The notes under the pieces: model-generated | What the model was told of the DNA's origin: nothing | Database searches by the model: none | The model's input: the letters and a program-made list of their open reading frames with translations, nothing else | Translations under genes and position numbers: made by a program | Assembly (NCBI GenBank): GCA_903632075.3 | Contig: CAHIKZ030001780.1 | Location: 1,280,501 to 1,344,500, forward strand | Direction: 5' to 3' | DNA from: Acanthosepion pharaonis | Taxonomy: Eukaryota; Mollusca; Cephalopoda; Sepiida; Sepiidae | DNA: 64,000 nt | Shown here: positions 10,881-21,689 of the stretch, in pieces | How the letters are laid out: each line of letters opens with the position of its first letter | Numbering within the stretch: position 1 is the stretch's first letter

Positions 10881-11420
10881 CATTAACAGTGACCCAAAAC
10901 TGAAAAAGAATAAGGAGAAAGTGTAAGGAGATAAGGAAATGATGAAAAGGAGAAGTAACCAGAATATCTGACATCATACAGACGCACACACAAACACACA
11001 TGTGTGCACACACACACATACCAACACAAAAAAATCAACCTCACACTAATAATAAAAGCATCTGAACTCACGCATAAATTAATTACATTGAACTTAGTAT
11101 AACAATGACAAGAAATGAGAAAATCAGTAATGAATTGCTAAAATATCCTGAAGTGTGGATAGAATAATTGCAAAAAAGTTCATGTACGAAACACTAGAGC
11201 TGAGATGCTGAGCATAATATCAATCAGATAAGTAACAAATTTATTTGTCTTAATCCTACATTAGCAAATGTTCTTGTTGATAAGTCCTAAGCAGATCGTC
11301 ACTGTTGAACAATATGTGGACTTGTATGCAGGCCACTAGCAGAACTGAAATGTCACGTACGACACAAACATAAGAACTGAATGAGTTTATTGCTACCTCA
11401 TACATCGAAATTGACAGGAG
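10880..11420. other. Unassigned sequence with short CA tract
   Basis: Minor CA-rich stretch at 10980-11020. No gene recognised in the rest. Confidence 0.45.
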
Positions 11421-11422
11421 AT

Positions 11423-11426
<4 letters not shown>

Positions 11427-11497
<71 letters not shown>

Positions 11498-11516
11498 TAG
11501 ATAGATAGATAGATAG
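11427..11516. repeat. (TA)n-(GATA)n microsatellite
   Basis: About 69 bp of TA followed by five to six GATA units at 11495-11516. Confidence 0.97.
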
Positions 11517-11542
11517 AGGTATATGTTGGTTTGAAGACTGCA

Positions 11543-11657
11543 TTGAGATGTAAAACTGACAATCACCTTGCAGTGTTTATTCTTATATCACACTATCTAT
11601 ATCTATAGACACACTATCTCCAAAACTGACCACTCTTTCCTGTAAATACATCAAATC

Positions 11658-11660
<3 letters not shown>
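11543..11660. mobile_element. TA-linked foldback repeat, copy 1 (partial)
   Basis: Partial copy of the family described at 23563-23803, with degraded CACTATCTCCAAAACTGACC and CTGTAAATACATCA segments. It sits between (TA)n tracts. Confidence 0.5.

Positions 11661-11698
<38 letters not shown>
11661..11698. repeat. (TA)n microsatellite
   Basis: TA tract directly abutting the repeat that follows. Confidence 0.97.
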
Positions 11699-11701
<3 letters not shown>

Positions 11702-11925
11702 AAAATATAGTTTTCAGGTATACTGTGTTTATGAGTTAAAGTGCTCAATATCAGGGATAGAGTGTATGTAGATATAAAAGTGGGCATTGAAGTAGATTGT
11801 CAGATGTGGACATTGAAGTAGACTGAATGATTGTCACCTCTAGGTGACAGATTGCGTTTATTTAGCATGAAACAAAGTATTGCCCCTGGGTGTTGACTTC
11901 AATGTCCACTTTTTCATATATATAC

Positions 11926-11930
<5 letters not shown>
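11699..11930. mobile_element. TA-linked foldback repeat, copy 2
   Basis: Same family as 23563-23803. It starts with GATAAAATATAGTTTTCAGG and holds the inverted segments around 'GGGCATTGAAGTAGA' and 'GTTGACTTCAATGTCCACTT'. In this copy one arm is duplicated at about 11800-11825. Bounded by (TA)n on both sides. Confidence 0.75.
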
Positions 11931-11936
<6 letters not shown>

Positions 11937-11985
<49 letters not shown>

Positions 11986-12114
11986 CAGTATATTTTTCTT
12001 CATATATATATACATATATATATATTTGTGTCTGTGTGTGTGAATGATGTTTGGTCAATAAGATTTTGGGAATTGGTCCAAGCTGAGAAATTTTCAGCAC
12101 CACCTCCTGTATGT

Positions 12115-12188
<74 letters not shown>
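11937..12188. repeat. Cluster of (TA)n and (CA)n microsatellites
   Basis: (TA)n at 11937-11983, short TA stretches near 12001-12025, (CA)n at 12115-12134 and (TA)n at 12135-12188. The long Tyr/Ile-repeat frames on both strands come from these tracts. Confidence 0.95.
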
Positions 12189-12189
<1 letters not shown>

Positions 12190-12190
<1 letters not shown>

Positions 12191-12598
12191 TGTTAAGCTT
12201 TCAACTTTTGGCAGTAAATTAATCCAGACGAGCACAAGACAATACATGCCTGCAGAGAAAAGCTGTCTAGGAAAAATTATGCCAACTTACAAAATAATTA
12301 GTTTACAATAAACTTGCCAGAACTTTAGAATTGAAATGTTCGTATTCCTAAAATGAAGGTCTACAATACCTGTAGGTATTGTAGCCATGCTGCTAAAGTT
12401 ATGCTGAAAACAATAAGGATGTTCTTAAAGGAAATTAAATGTACTTATCTCACTTTTGGATATTAATTTAAAGACACATACGACAAGGAATTTAATACAA
12501 ACTAAATAAATTTACTGAAATTTGATGATGTTGGTATAGGAAACGCAAAGCATAAAATCCTCATCTAGGTTATTTCCAATTTTTTAATATTAAAATTT
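12190..12598. other. Unassigned sequence
   Basis: A short palindrome at about 12357-12384, CTACAATACCTGTAGGTATTG-like, is the only structure I noticed. No gene. Confidence 0.45.
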
Positions 12599-12599
12599 A

Positions 12600-13150
12600 C
12601 CCAATACTCAGCTTAAGACCCACTCATGGTAGAGGATTACTTTTAAAATTGTTATGTTGAATGGTGCATGATACAAATAAAAAATGTGATGATAGGAAGT
12701 GAAGATTATGAGGATAAAGAGGACGAACCCATGTCTTGAAGCATTCATGTGGGAGTCAGTTGCACAAAGTAACAGCTCTTGCAAAAAACTCTCAAGATGG
12801 AACTTTTTTCTTACATTTGGAATATGGGGGAAATGAGGGTTATTTGACCCTGGAGGTAGCATGGCAGGTCCTGGTTTTGAAGGTCTGAACTGGTGGTAGT
12901 AAAGAATGGAGTGCTCATCTGAACATTTAAGTAGCAATGGATTTGCAAAGATATGTTTCTGGATAAGAGGCTGCAAAGTGAAAAATAAGTTTTCTCTGAC
13001 AAGACTGCATAGACAATTTTTAACTCCATCAAGGCTGTAAAGTGATGATTGTGATGCTCTAGCCCAGATACTGCTGTAATACTCCATTTTTGCTCTAATT
13101 TGACTCTTGTAAAGAGAAAGCATGGCTGAAGAAGTCAGGTACATCCTGGA
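12600..13150 (-). pseudogene. LINE 3' end, family J1, copy c (longest open frame)
   Basis: A 178-codon minus-strand frame (12608-13144) covers the C-terminus of a CR1/Jockey-like LINE protein. It begins 'SSAMLSLYKSQIRAKMEYYS' with 'SIWARAS' next (family YKSQIRP.MEYC.HIW), then 'SLYSLDGVKNCLCSLV' (family LLD.VQKR...L). A shorter frame shift holds the 'YHGKCSDE'-equivalent segment, and 'NPHFPHIPNVRKKFHLESF' follows (family HP..V.IP..R...F..SFF.R...LWN). This is the best preserved copy in the window, but the RT and endonuclease are missing and the last third drifts out of the family frame. Confidence 0.8.
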
Positions 13151-13244
13151 GTGGTAACATGAACTAACGGATTACATATCGATGTTCCACTTAAGGACTG
13201 GAATGAAATAGAGACCCACTAGATGCAACCAATAAGAGTGCAAT

Positions 13245-13435
13245 TGTTCACCATAACTAGAGAAAACTCAGGACATTTTTACAAGTCATTTTTTATCTGT
13301 GGGCAAGAGGATGTAGAGTGGAAAATAAGTCACTCCTACAAAACAGAAGTCGATCAAGGCTAAAAGTGAGGATTGAGCAACTGTAGCTCAGACATCAATC
13401 CAAACTGCTAGCTATTATTCCACTGTGCCTCCATA
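13245..13435 (-). pseudogene. LINE 3' end, family J1, copy d (short)
   Basis: Minus-strand partial match to copy c (the segment corresponding to 12960-13080), with GAGTGGAAAATAAGTCACTC. It is adjacent to copy c and in the same orientation, so either a tandem partial duplication or a second insertion. Confidence 0.55.
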
Positions 13436-13832
13436 AATATATATATATATACTACAGTTTCAAAGTTTGAAGCCACCACAGAATTAGCATGTGATGAACT
13501 TGACAGAAGAGTGAAAAAAAAGAATGGAAAAAGAGATCTTAGAGTCATTAAAAAAAGAATGGAATCGATTATCAAACTTATACTTTGAGAAACTTTTGTA
13601 ATGAATGCTAAAGATTTGTGCTGCAGTAATCAATGCTAAAGGAGGTTATTTTGATAAAAGCAAAATTTAATCATAAAATACTTTTTTCTTTTTATCATAA
13701 TAAAATCTCTAATAAAAAATCATCTGACTTTTTAACCATGTATAATAATTTACTCTTATTTAAATTACAAAACAACTACTTTTGGGGACAATTTAAAAAC
13801 TTACCAGGGCTGGTCTAAAATTTTGAACTGCA

Positions 13833-13889
<57 letters not shown>
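13436..13889. repeat. (TA)n tracts with unassigned sequence between
   Basis: TA tracts at 13436-13451 and 13838-13889. Between them lies about 380 bp of AT-rich DNA with a 61-codon frame of no recognisable family. Confidence 0.7.
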
Positions 13890-13892
<3 letters not shown>

Positions 13893-14365
13893 ATCTCTGT
13901 TCTATCAATTTGTTGCACTCAGTGTATACAATTTCATCACTATCTAATGTTGTCAATTCATTGATTTGCCAGGTTTTTCTGATGAAGGCTCAGTGAAAAT
14001 TCTGTTTTGGCAACATCTGGGGTGAGTCATAATCTTAATCAGAGTGAATGTATATATGACAATGATAGTTCTCCTTTCATTGAAATAGACAAAAACATTG
14101 TAAGTATAACAATGAGGATATTACTCTGAGCCAATCACTGTACAATAATAAGTCTTCGAAAATCATTTCTCTCACATAAGTTAAGGGAAAATGGCAGATA
14201 CTTGCAAAGGGTAGCTATTTCAGCTGTATACTACCACAAAGACAGAAACAATAAATCACTGGTCACTGCTAATAAAAATCCTGGCAATGATGAAATGTCA
14301 TTTTAATGATAATTAGTGATTTTAATAGAGGATCATTGGAGAAGATGCATCCATCAGATGATAAA
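13890..14365. other. Unassigned sequence
   Basis: No gene or repeat recognised. Confidence 0.4.
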
Positions 14366-14370
14366 TGAAG

Positions 14371-14424
14371 ATGAGGTTAAATGAGGTTAAATGAGGTTAA
14401 ATGAGGTTAAATGAGGTTAAATGA
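14371..14424 (+). repeat. 10-bp tandem repeat (ATGAGGTTAA)5
   Basis: Five perfect units at 14371-14420 plus four bases of a sixth. The identity between units suggests recent expansion. Confidence 0.98.
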
Positions 14425-14847
14425 CACATTATAATGATGCTTTCTGGGATGAGGAGTCATTATTATTTACACTTCATTTTTTTTTAAATCAATTAACCCC
14501 AATAATGTCTCTAAGACACTGGAAATGAAAGAGAATGAAAAGCCTTTAGAATGAACTAGAAACCCAATCCTAAACAGGGAACAAGTGATACACTTCAACT
14601 GTGCAAAAAATCAAAGAGGAATGTGAACCACATAACAGATCTGTCTACTCCTATTGACGAGAAAAAAATATTTAAAAAAAAAATAATTAGTAAATAAAAT
14701 TTCAGAGTTCAGGCAAAGACATGAGAATGATAGAGTTGAAGTAGACTTTAGAAGGAAAACTAGTCTTAAATCAGGGACAAAGGAAACCCAATCCTAAACA
14801 GGGAGTGAGGGATAAACCTCTACTCTTCTTCAATAGACCAGGGATTA

Positions 14848-15150
14848 AAGTCCTAATTTTTGTTGTTATTATCACTACATTTTGGCCATCATACTCTACA
14901 GCCTTCTTCAGATGTTTATCAATCCAGGTAACCTTCAGGGAACTTCAAACTGAACCATTTATTTGATCTACAAAGGTAGAATGTTCTCATTCCACTGTTC
15001 ATATCTAGGGATATCACATCTTGTTATTTCTCACTCTGTTTTTGCTGAAGCTAAGTTTTCACTAGCCAGCCCAAGGATTGAACTCACAATTATAATGTCA
15101 CCAAATTCACAAATCAACCCTTTAATCCACTAATCTATTGTCCCATGGAA
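14848..15150 (-). mobile_element. tRNA-derived SINE-like repeat, family S1, copy 1
   Basis: Read on the minus strand, the head has an A-box-like segment 'TAGATTAGTGGATTAAAG' (about 15139-15120) and a B-box-like 'GTGAGTTCAATCC' (about 15090-15078). The body ends with 'CTGAAGAAGGCTGTAGAG' and 'GGCCAAAATGTAGTGATA', followed by an ACAAC/AACAAA tail. The body is shared with 20178-20450 and in part with 50860-50965. Confidence 0.75.
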
Positions 15151-15159
15151 CAATCCCAA

Positions 15160-16255
15160 ATCTAGAACTTGGAGCCTTAAACCTACACTGACTGCTGCTA
15201 CTGTTGCTTGTCAGACTTGGCTGCATTCACCTATTCCTGTCATTTCTTACTGTTGTTGCTGTAGCCTTCCTGTCATTCCTTCATTACTTTTTATTTATTA
15301 ATGGTTCCTATATCATTATTTCTAGACTAGGCCTACTAAGGAGATCCACATACACACTAGCATATGCACAGATTCTTTCAGTTTTCGTCTCCATCTAGTA
15401 TTTTACTTCATTCCACAGGTGCTGTTCACAACTGGTTCCCCTCTAGACATAATCAATTATGCCTGATTTAATTTTCTTACCCCTAATCATTGCTTTTCAA
15501 TGTTGCTTCGCTCTAATTTTAAGGAAGCAGATAGATTCACTTTTATATTCTTTGCCACAACTGGAAGGGATGGGATATAGACACTTCTTGGTTATGTTCT
15601 TGTCTGTGGTAATCTTGACTTGTCAGAAATTTCTCTGTAGGGTTGAACTGCTTCTTGTATTGTGTAGATCACAAATCTTCTGATTCATTTCCAATAAGCC
15701 CTTGACACAAAGAAGAGAGCCCCTGGCAATTTTCCGCTCCTCCTCCTCCTCCTGCTTGACTCATCTGTTTTTGCCTGCACACAGATGATTTATTTGATTA
15801 ATTCTTTTTCTACAATTGACCACAAATTTGTCATAAAAAATGCTGCTCTAATTAAAAGAGAAAACAATTCACTAAGATGAAAATGTTTAGAAAGTGCTTT
15901 AATCGTCAGTTCATCCACAGGAAATTTGCGTGCAGGTTCTTAGGATGTTTAACCATTCTTGGCAGATCTTCTGTTATCACAATGTGGGATATTTAATAAC
16001 AAAAGATGATGGAAACAAAAACCAAAAGAAAAAGAATCTAAATGGAATTGGCTAAATTATAGATCCAAAACAAATATTTAAAAAAAAAATAATTTTTTTC
16101 GTAAATTTAAAATTCTCAATCTTTAAGTGCATCAATGTCACATCAATGTAAACAAACCAAGTACGATGAAAGGATGAAATTCATTGCACAAAAAAACTTT
16201 GACATACATCTTTTCACCAAAACATATAAATAAACATATATATGCACACAGACGC
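15160..16255. other. Unassigned sequence
   Basis: Two short plus-strand frames (15204-15398 and 15459-15683) are hydrophobic but match no family I know, and no splice context supports them. A (CTC)n stretch lies near 15740. Confidence 0.4.

Positions 16256-16257
<2 letters not shown>

Positions 16258-16312
<55 letters not shown>
16258..16312. repeat. (TA)n microsatellite
   Basis: About 52 bp of TA at the 3' end of the minus-strand LINE that follows. Confidence 0.97.
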
Positions 16313-16317
<5 letters not shown>

Positions 16318-16925
16318 AACTCTCCTGTCGGTTTCGACGTATGAGGATCTGCCAGCTTATTGATTCAGTTATGAAAATTTATGCGCTAATTTTAAGTGGC
16401 ATTTAAGACCCTCTAGTGATTTACAAAGGAGGCCACATATGGAGCAAGTGTGAGGATTGTGAGATGAGATCACTGTTAGATTGGTCGACCTTTTAGATCT
16501 TGCTCTTGCTTCTTGAAGATGATTCAGACAAGCAGATTGAAAATTGCCGAGTCCACTAAAACACATTGATATCCATTCTACCCGCTTCAAAGCTAAGCGC
16601 TCAAGGGTGTTATGTGGTATATTAACTGCTGACAAGTTGCTTTTCAGCTTGTCTTTGTATCTTAGCCATGGGCGTCCTACATTCCTGTAGCCCTGATCTA
16701 ACTGGCTGTACATTAGGATCTTGGGTATCCTGTCATCAGACATTCTCAAGACATGACCAGTCCACCGTAACTGAGACTGTATGATAAAAGTCTCGATTCC
16801 TCCAATATTACACCTATTTAACAGGTCTACGTTAGATGTCCTATCTTGAAGCTTAACTCCACAGTTTGCACGCAGACAGCTTTTATGGAAAACATCTAGC
16901 TGGCGTATATTAATTATATATATAT
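16313..16925 (-). pseudogene. LINE C-terminus with C2H2 zinc finger
   Basis: One open minus-strand frame of about 185 codons (stop at 16369). Order of motifs: 'CLRANCGVKLQDRTSNVDLL', 'IQSQLRWTGHVLRMSDDRIP' and 'GRPWLRYKDKLKSNL', all typical of the post-RT region of LINE proteins (QLRW.GHV.RM..R.PK; GRP..R.KD). At the end comes a C2H2 finger 'CSICGLLCKSLEGLKCHLKL' closing with AH (C-x2-C-x12-H-x4-H). The frame is uninterrupted, so the insertion is fairly young, but the endonuclease and RT parts are missing: it is 5'-truncated at about 16920 within a TA tract. The 3' UTR at 16313-16368 abuts (TA)n. Confidence 0.85.
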
Positions 16926-16942
16926 ATATGCACATATATTAA

Positions 16943-16973
<31 letters not shown>

Positions 16974-17008
16974 CATATAAATGTGCATATATAAACATAT
17001 ATATATAT
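16914..17008. repeat. (TA)n/(TG) microsatellites
   Basis: Several short TA tracts with ACATA and TGTATA interruptions. Confidence 0.9.
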
Positions 17009-17011
17009 GTA

Positions 17012-17571
17012 TACATAAGGTCTTTCTGAAAAATAACAGGACTGGCTGTGCTGTGTGAGCTATGGGTGAAAGACGTATTGTGTTATCATCTAACATATCT
17101 TGGGTGTATATAACTGTAATCGTAGCTTTCTGCAACCATTTCATTTTTTTTTCACATGTGGCGGGACAAATCCTGGCTGTTTCACCATGACAATGTACCT
17201 GCTTTCAGTGCTCTGAGCATCTGACAGTTCCTGACCAGAGAAGAGGTCATCATACTAGAACAAGCTCCGTATAAATTTGATCTTGCTCCATGTGACATTT
17301 TTCTTTTTCCCAAGCTCAAGGGGATCATCCAGGGAACCTGTTTTGAAAGGCATGGTAGCCATCAACAGGGGCCGTAATGATGGAGCTGAGGAGTATTCAA
17401 GAAGAATCCGTCTAGCAGTTCATAGAGAAATGAGAAAAAGAGAGATGGAAAAGTGCATTAGACTCAATGGGGCTTACTTTGAAGGGAAAACCATGTAGTT
17501 TGTCATTTGGAATTGAAATAAATTGTTTGTGACACCAGTCTCATTACTTTTCAGACAGACCTTGTGCCTAC
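17012..17571 (+). mobile_element. Internally deleted mariner element
   Basis: Terminal inverted repeats of about 30 bp: left 'AAGGTCTTTCTGAAAAATAA' from 17017, right end the complement of AAGGTCTGTCTGAAAAGTAA (17545-17564). Inside, at about 17166-17480, is the C-terminal half of a mariner transposase. It reads 'WLFHHDNVPA' (the second catalytic Asp), 'DLAPCDIFLFPKLKG' (the third Asp of the DD34D triad, D-L-A-P-C-D) and a broken tail. The N-terminal DNA-binding half is gone, leaving about 560 bp where about 1.3 kb is usual. It cannot move itself but could be a substrate. Confidence 0.85.
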
Positions 17572-17585
17572 ATACATATATATGT

Positions 17586-17587
17586 GA

Positions 17588-17627
<40 letters not shown>
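17586..17627. repeat. (TA)n microsatellite
   Basis: TA tract of about 40 bp. Confidence 0.97.
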
Positions 17628-17629
<2 letters not shown>

Positions 17630-17633
<4 letters not shown>

Positions 17634-17929
17634 TTTAATTTATTTCCTAAATGTTATTTTTAGTGGATACTCATATTTGAGGAGATGCTCTGTTTTTATT
17701 ATTAAACACTATATTTATTTATCTATTTCCATCTACTTGCCTGAATATTCAAGAAATCTTGTTGGAAAAATATGTGCCTTCCATCAGGATTTGTTGAATG
17801 TTCTGGCTGGGAGAGAAAAATAAATAAATATACTATTTAATAAATAAATAAAAACAGAGTGTCTACTCAAATATGAGTAACCATTAAAAATAATATTTAA
17901 AGAAATAATCCATTTCCTAAAAGCTATAT

Positions 17930-17935
<6 letters not shown>
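17630..17935. repeat. Inverted repeat between (TA)n tracts
   Basis: Segments about 17648-17712 and 17850-17915 are imperfect inverted copies (AGTGGATACTCATATTTGAG against CTACTCAAATATGAGTAACC). Together with (TA)n at 17589-17627 and 17932-17960 they make a hairpin about 370 bp long. Probably another foldback element. Confidence 0.7.

Positions 17936-17960
<25 letters not shown>
17932..17960. repeat. (TA)n microsatellite
   Basis: TA tract closing the inverted repeat to its left. Confidence 0.97.
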
Positions 17961-17963
<3 letters not shown>

Positions 17964-17964
17964 T

Positions 17965-18580
17965 CTGAGCATTCATATGCAACCAAAATAATTTCCCTTT
18001 CAATGGATTTCCATCTTGGCAATAATATCCATGTTGCTGGCTAAGAGATTTCCAATGACTGTGTTTTTCGACCACTGTTTTGTTGGCCTATCAAATAGCA
18101 ACTGCTGGGTTTTGTAAAGTTAAATGTGTTTGCCAGTAATGTAGTCATTAGCAAACAGTATACATTGCAAACAAAATACCATTACCTAATTCTTCACAAT
18201 TGCCATGTCTATATTTTAAGAAGCCCAAATTTTTTTGGCTTCAGGCAGTGAGGAAGATGATGGGTTGAGGACATATGAGTGTGTCAATTGTGCCTGCTGA
18301 CACAATTACTGCTTGTAAGGTTTGAACCTGAGCCAGTTATGTTACCTGAACTAGTGCCAGCAAAATTTCAAATGAGAAAATGAGAGTTTTAACCTCAAAG
18401 ACTTTCTTTTTGGTAGTTGTAACATTTGATCAAAGACCGTGAAGCTAAAGGGGTGGGGGTGGTTATGGTTTAAAAAATATTTACCACCCAAATAAATCAC
18501 ACTTTCTTTTTTTTTTTTTGTTGTTTTTTCATCTGACATGACTTGGCATTTTCTCCCCACTAAACAAAAAAAGTCTTTTT
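17965..18580. other. Unassigned sequence
   Basis: No gene recognised. The minus-strand frame at 18351-18560 contains low-complexity Lys runs from an A-rich tract. Confidence 0.4.
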
Positions 18581-18584
18581 TTTC

Positions 18585-18832
18585 TAATCATTTCACCCCA
18601 AGTAAAGCCACTATGACGTAAGGGGTTACTGAGTGTTAGAGAATATGAACAAAAAAAAAACTATTAAGAAGAGAGAACAATAAAAGAACAGGAATTAAGA
18701 AGACAGTAGATAATGATTGTCATTGCATTTAAATTTTTGAGGATCAAAGTTGACTGGGAAGCAATTAAGCCGGAAGAGAGTTCCAGAAGTGAGAAGCACG
18801 AGAGAAGAAACTGTTACGATAGAACTGCTAAA
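18585..18832 (-). pseudogene. LINE 3' end, CR1/Jockey-like family J2, copy 1
   Basis: About 245 bp closely matching the 3' part of the larger minus-strand copy at 53778-55075, for example 'CATTGCATTTAAATTTTTG' and 'AAGAACAGGAATTAAGAA'. It carries only the last codons (L.KF..NV-equivalent) and the 3' UTR. Confidence 0.75.
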
Positions 18833-18834
18833 AT

Positions 18835-19200
18835 GTTAATATAATTTCTATTTTGGACAATTGAATTAGAGTCTTCAAAACTTTGTTCTAATACTCAAGT
18901 TTCTATTCTTCTTGCAAATGGACGTAATTCTTTTTGCAGATGAAATGGTTAATTTTTTTTAGTTTTCCTGATTTTTTCAAGATATTTTTTATTCAAATTT
19001 GACACTGACAATCTCATTGCACTTTTATGTCTTTTAGCCACCAAATAAATCTTTTATTAAACTAATAAGATTTTTGGGGGGTGGGGGTTGACATTGGATT
19101 CATTAAAGACAATCATTATAATGCCAATTTCATAAAAAAGAAGTCAATTCATAAATTATAAAAATAGCAATAAAAAAATGAGACCATTTAGAAGTACTTA
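18835..19200. other. Unassigned AT-rich sequence
   Basis: No gene recognised. Confidence 0.4.
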
Positions 19201-19204
19201 AAAT

Positions 19205-19442
19205 TATCAAAAAAGTTTAATTTCTTCTTTTCCTTTTTTCATTTTCTAGTTCTTCTTTTCCTTCTTATTCTTATTCTTTTTTCTTTTTCCTCTTCTTTTT
19301 TCTTTTCTTTTTCTCCTACTTTTTCTTTTCTCCTTCCTTTTTTCTTTTTCTTTTATTTTTTTCTATTTCCTCTTTCATTTATTCTTCTTTTCCTTCTTTT
19401 CTTTTTCTCCTTGTTCTTTTTATTCTTTTTCTTCTTCTTGTT
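19205..19442. repeat. Polypyrimidine tract (CTTTT/CTTCTT-rich)
   Basis: About 235 bp almost wholly of C and T on the plus strand, irregular in unit. It may adopt triplex or H-DNA structure; the low complexity itself is certain. Confidence 0.95.
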
Positions 19443-19444
19443 CA

Positions 19445-19862
19445 TGTCTTGTAATGTCGATGAAGAGTATTCCTTGACTTGCAATCTGTTAACATCATAT
19501 GTTGTTTTTCAAGATTTCAATTTTAAGTGTCAATTCAAATACTTTCTTTTAACAAGCTGATCTAGTTTCATGTTATAACTAAAACCAAACACCATCTTTT
19601 AATTTCCAAAAGAAAGAAAGAAACTTTTACTTATTAATTGGCAGCATCTAATCAATAATAAAATACCTGTACTTGGAAGAGATTTTAAAACAAACATCAT
19701 GTAGACCAAATATTAACTGAAGAATTTGCAGCATCTATGATTCTTTATATGAATTAAATTCATTAAGAAATTCACCTTTCATTAGATATTGGAAATTAAT
19801 TTATTGTTTGACTTTTTCAATTTATATTGAAAATTGTACTTATGTTGGTGATGAAAGATGTT
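19445..19862. other. Unassigned AT-rich sequence
   Basis: No gene recognised. Confidence 0.4.
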
Positions 19863-19865
19863 ATA

Positions 19866-20066
19866 TACCATATATTCTCATGTATCACCTTTGAAGACCT
19901 AATTTGGAAGCTAATTTGACTACTGTAAATGGATATATAGTTTGGTCAACACCATAGCCAGCAGTACATATCCTAATTTCATATACTGTGTATGATGTGA
20001 CCCCCTCAAAATTACCTTCAACATTAGGTCTTCAAAAGTCAACATGATACATGAGAATATATGGAA
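19866..20066. mobile_element. MITE with 40-bp terminal inverted repeats
   Basis: Left end CCATATATTCTCATGTATCA (19868-19887) is matched by an inverted copy at 20045-20064. Inner TTTGAAGACCTAAT (left) and ATTAGGTCTTCAAAA (right) extend the inverted match. Total about 200 bp, non-coding. Superfamily not assignable by eye. Confidence 0.85.
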
Positions 20067-20177
20067 AATACAATGTTTCAGCCCAGTACCATCTGGCTAT
20101 CTTCAGGTGTCCTTTATTGTGATTGGGATGAAACATTATATATATGTTGATTATTATATGATTTATTATTTATTTAC

Positions 20178-20450
20178 ATGCAGACTATTGTCCCTATCTT
20201 TGTTGTTATCATCACAACATTTTGGCCATTGTGTCCTCTGACCTTTGTCAGGTTCTTGTTGGTCTGGGTATTTTGAACTGAACACTTTATTCAATATACA
20301 AGGTTAGATTGTTCTCATTCCATATTTTAGTCCTACTTAGTTACTGCTCACCCCTTTTCCACTGCACAGCCCAAGATAGAATACACAATGACTACTTCAT
20401 CAAATTCACAAACTAACTCTATAATTTACAAGGCTAGATTATTTTTGTTT
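20178..20450 (-). mobile_element. tRNA-derived SINE-like repeat, family S1, copy 2
   Basis: Shares its body with 14848-15150: TTGTTGTTATCATCACAACA, the complement of CCTGACAAAGGTCAGAGG, GTTCTCATTCCA and a degraded tRNA-like head at about 20370-20450. Confidence 0.75.
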
Positions 20451-20529
20451 CAGTTCATTCCTGCCAAATGCTGTTGATTATTCCATTACCTGATCTAAGG
20501 ATTAGTCCTGGGTATAACAACAAATTACA

Positions 20530-20945
20530 TCTGGCAGCAAGGCTTCTAACTGGAAAATTAAAGGTTTTGTGGAGCAGGAACCACTTAATTGCTGTTATTC
20601 CTAGGTCCACTCTGACCTGGGGTGGTAGCACCTCTTAGGGTCCCAACTATGGGCAAATAGGGAACTCCCAAAGCAAAAACAAAAACAAAACACTATGTAA
20701 GTATAAAAATACATTTTATAGTAAAAATACCAGCAATCCATTTTTATATTAAAAAATTACCAACAATATATATTTATAATAAAATGACCAACAATAAATT
20801 TTAATTGTAGCTGAAAGAATACAATTGCTTTCAAAATAAATTTAGTTGAAGTCATAAAACTGTGTTCAAAATATTTAGATTTTGGCAGTAAATAACCCAT
20901 AAAGGTGTTGATAAGCTACTAAACAAAATCACTTAATCATGATCT
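20530..20945 (+). repeat. 410-bp dispersed direct repeat, copy 1
   Basis: Matches 26310-26725 in the same orientation along its whole length, with landmarks AGGTCCAC..TGACC, GGTGGTAGCA, ACACTATG.AAGTATAAAA, AAAATATTTAGATTTTGGCA and AATAACCCATA. Similarity by eye is high with many small indels. No coding capacity seen. Confidence 0.85.
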
Positions 20946-21059
20946 GTGTGGTAGAAGAGTTGAGGCAGAATGACTAAAACACAAGATTTAGAAACATGCC
21001 AAAAATAATAAATGCCAAAAATTTAAAATATTATTATGGACTACTTGTAATTACATGCA

Positions 21060-21347
21060 TGAGTCCCAGTATAAATAGTTATAAATAATTATTAATTTTA
21101 TCATTAGGATATTTTTGCATTATATCAAGTATTAAGAATATAGTAACTCGGGTGCGCAAATTGGTGGAGAGAATTATTAATGGTAATGATCTGACTTTGA
21201 ATCCATGGTTATTTCCCTTTAACCCCCTCCCTGGACCTTCTTTGCTGCAGGGCTGATTGTGCATTTTTCACTGAGACTTCTCTTTGCAGATATTCATTCC
21301 AAAAATGTTGCCCAGAGAAAAAATGTTTGGGAACCACTGATCTAGGG
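21060..21347 (-). mobile_element. hAT-type element remnant
   Basis: The right end at 21325-21339 reads GTTTGGGAACCACTG, whose complement CAGTGGTTCCCAAAC is a classic hAT terminal inverted repeat. The adjoining minus-strand frame (21079-21264) may be a degraded internal segment. The matching left terminus was not found, so the element is truncated. Confidence 0.55.
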
Positions 21348-21689
21348 TCTGAACTCACTATCATTAGATAACAGCAACACCTAATTATCCAATGACTAGA
21401 TCTACTATGTTGCCATTCCCAAAGACATTAGTGCTGTCATTTTGGTGGCTTTAAATCAGATGGTTTTGACATTTTGGTTATTATATGGCTTCATTGATAA
21501 TGTACTTCTGATCCCAAAACACAGAACCCATCACTTTCATTATGAAGTGTGCTGCCTTAAATTTATTCCTGCATGAGTCTTAGTTGTACCACTTAATTTA
21601 ATTTTCTTTTGTTCTCTGATCTATGGGTGGGACATGAACCCAGGTCTCATCTTCTCTGACTATCCTGCTTAGGAGAGGCACTGACCATA

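Noticed and set aside
11858..12247. 129- and 110-codon Tyr/Ile-repeat frames on both strands
   Set aside because: They are translations of (TA)n and (CA)n tracts and appear on both strands.
14371..14424. Telomere-like or CRISPR-like array
   Set aside because: The 10-bp unit ATGAGGTTAA is not a known telomere repeat and has no spacers. It is a simple tandem repeat.
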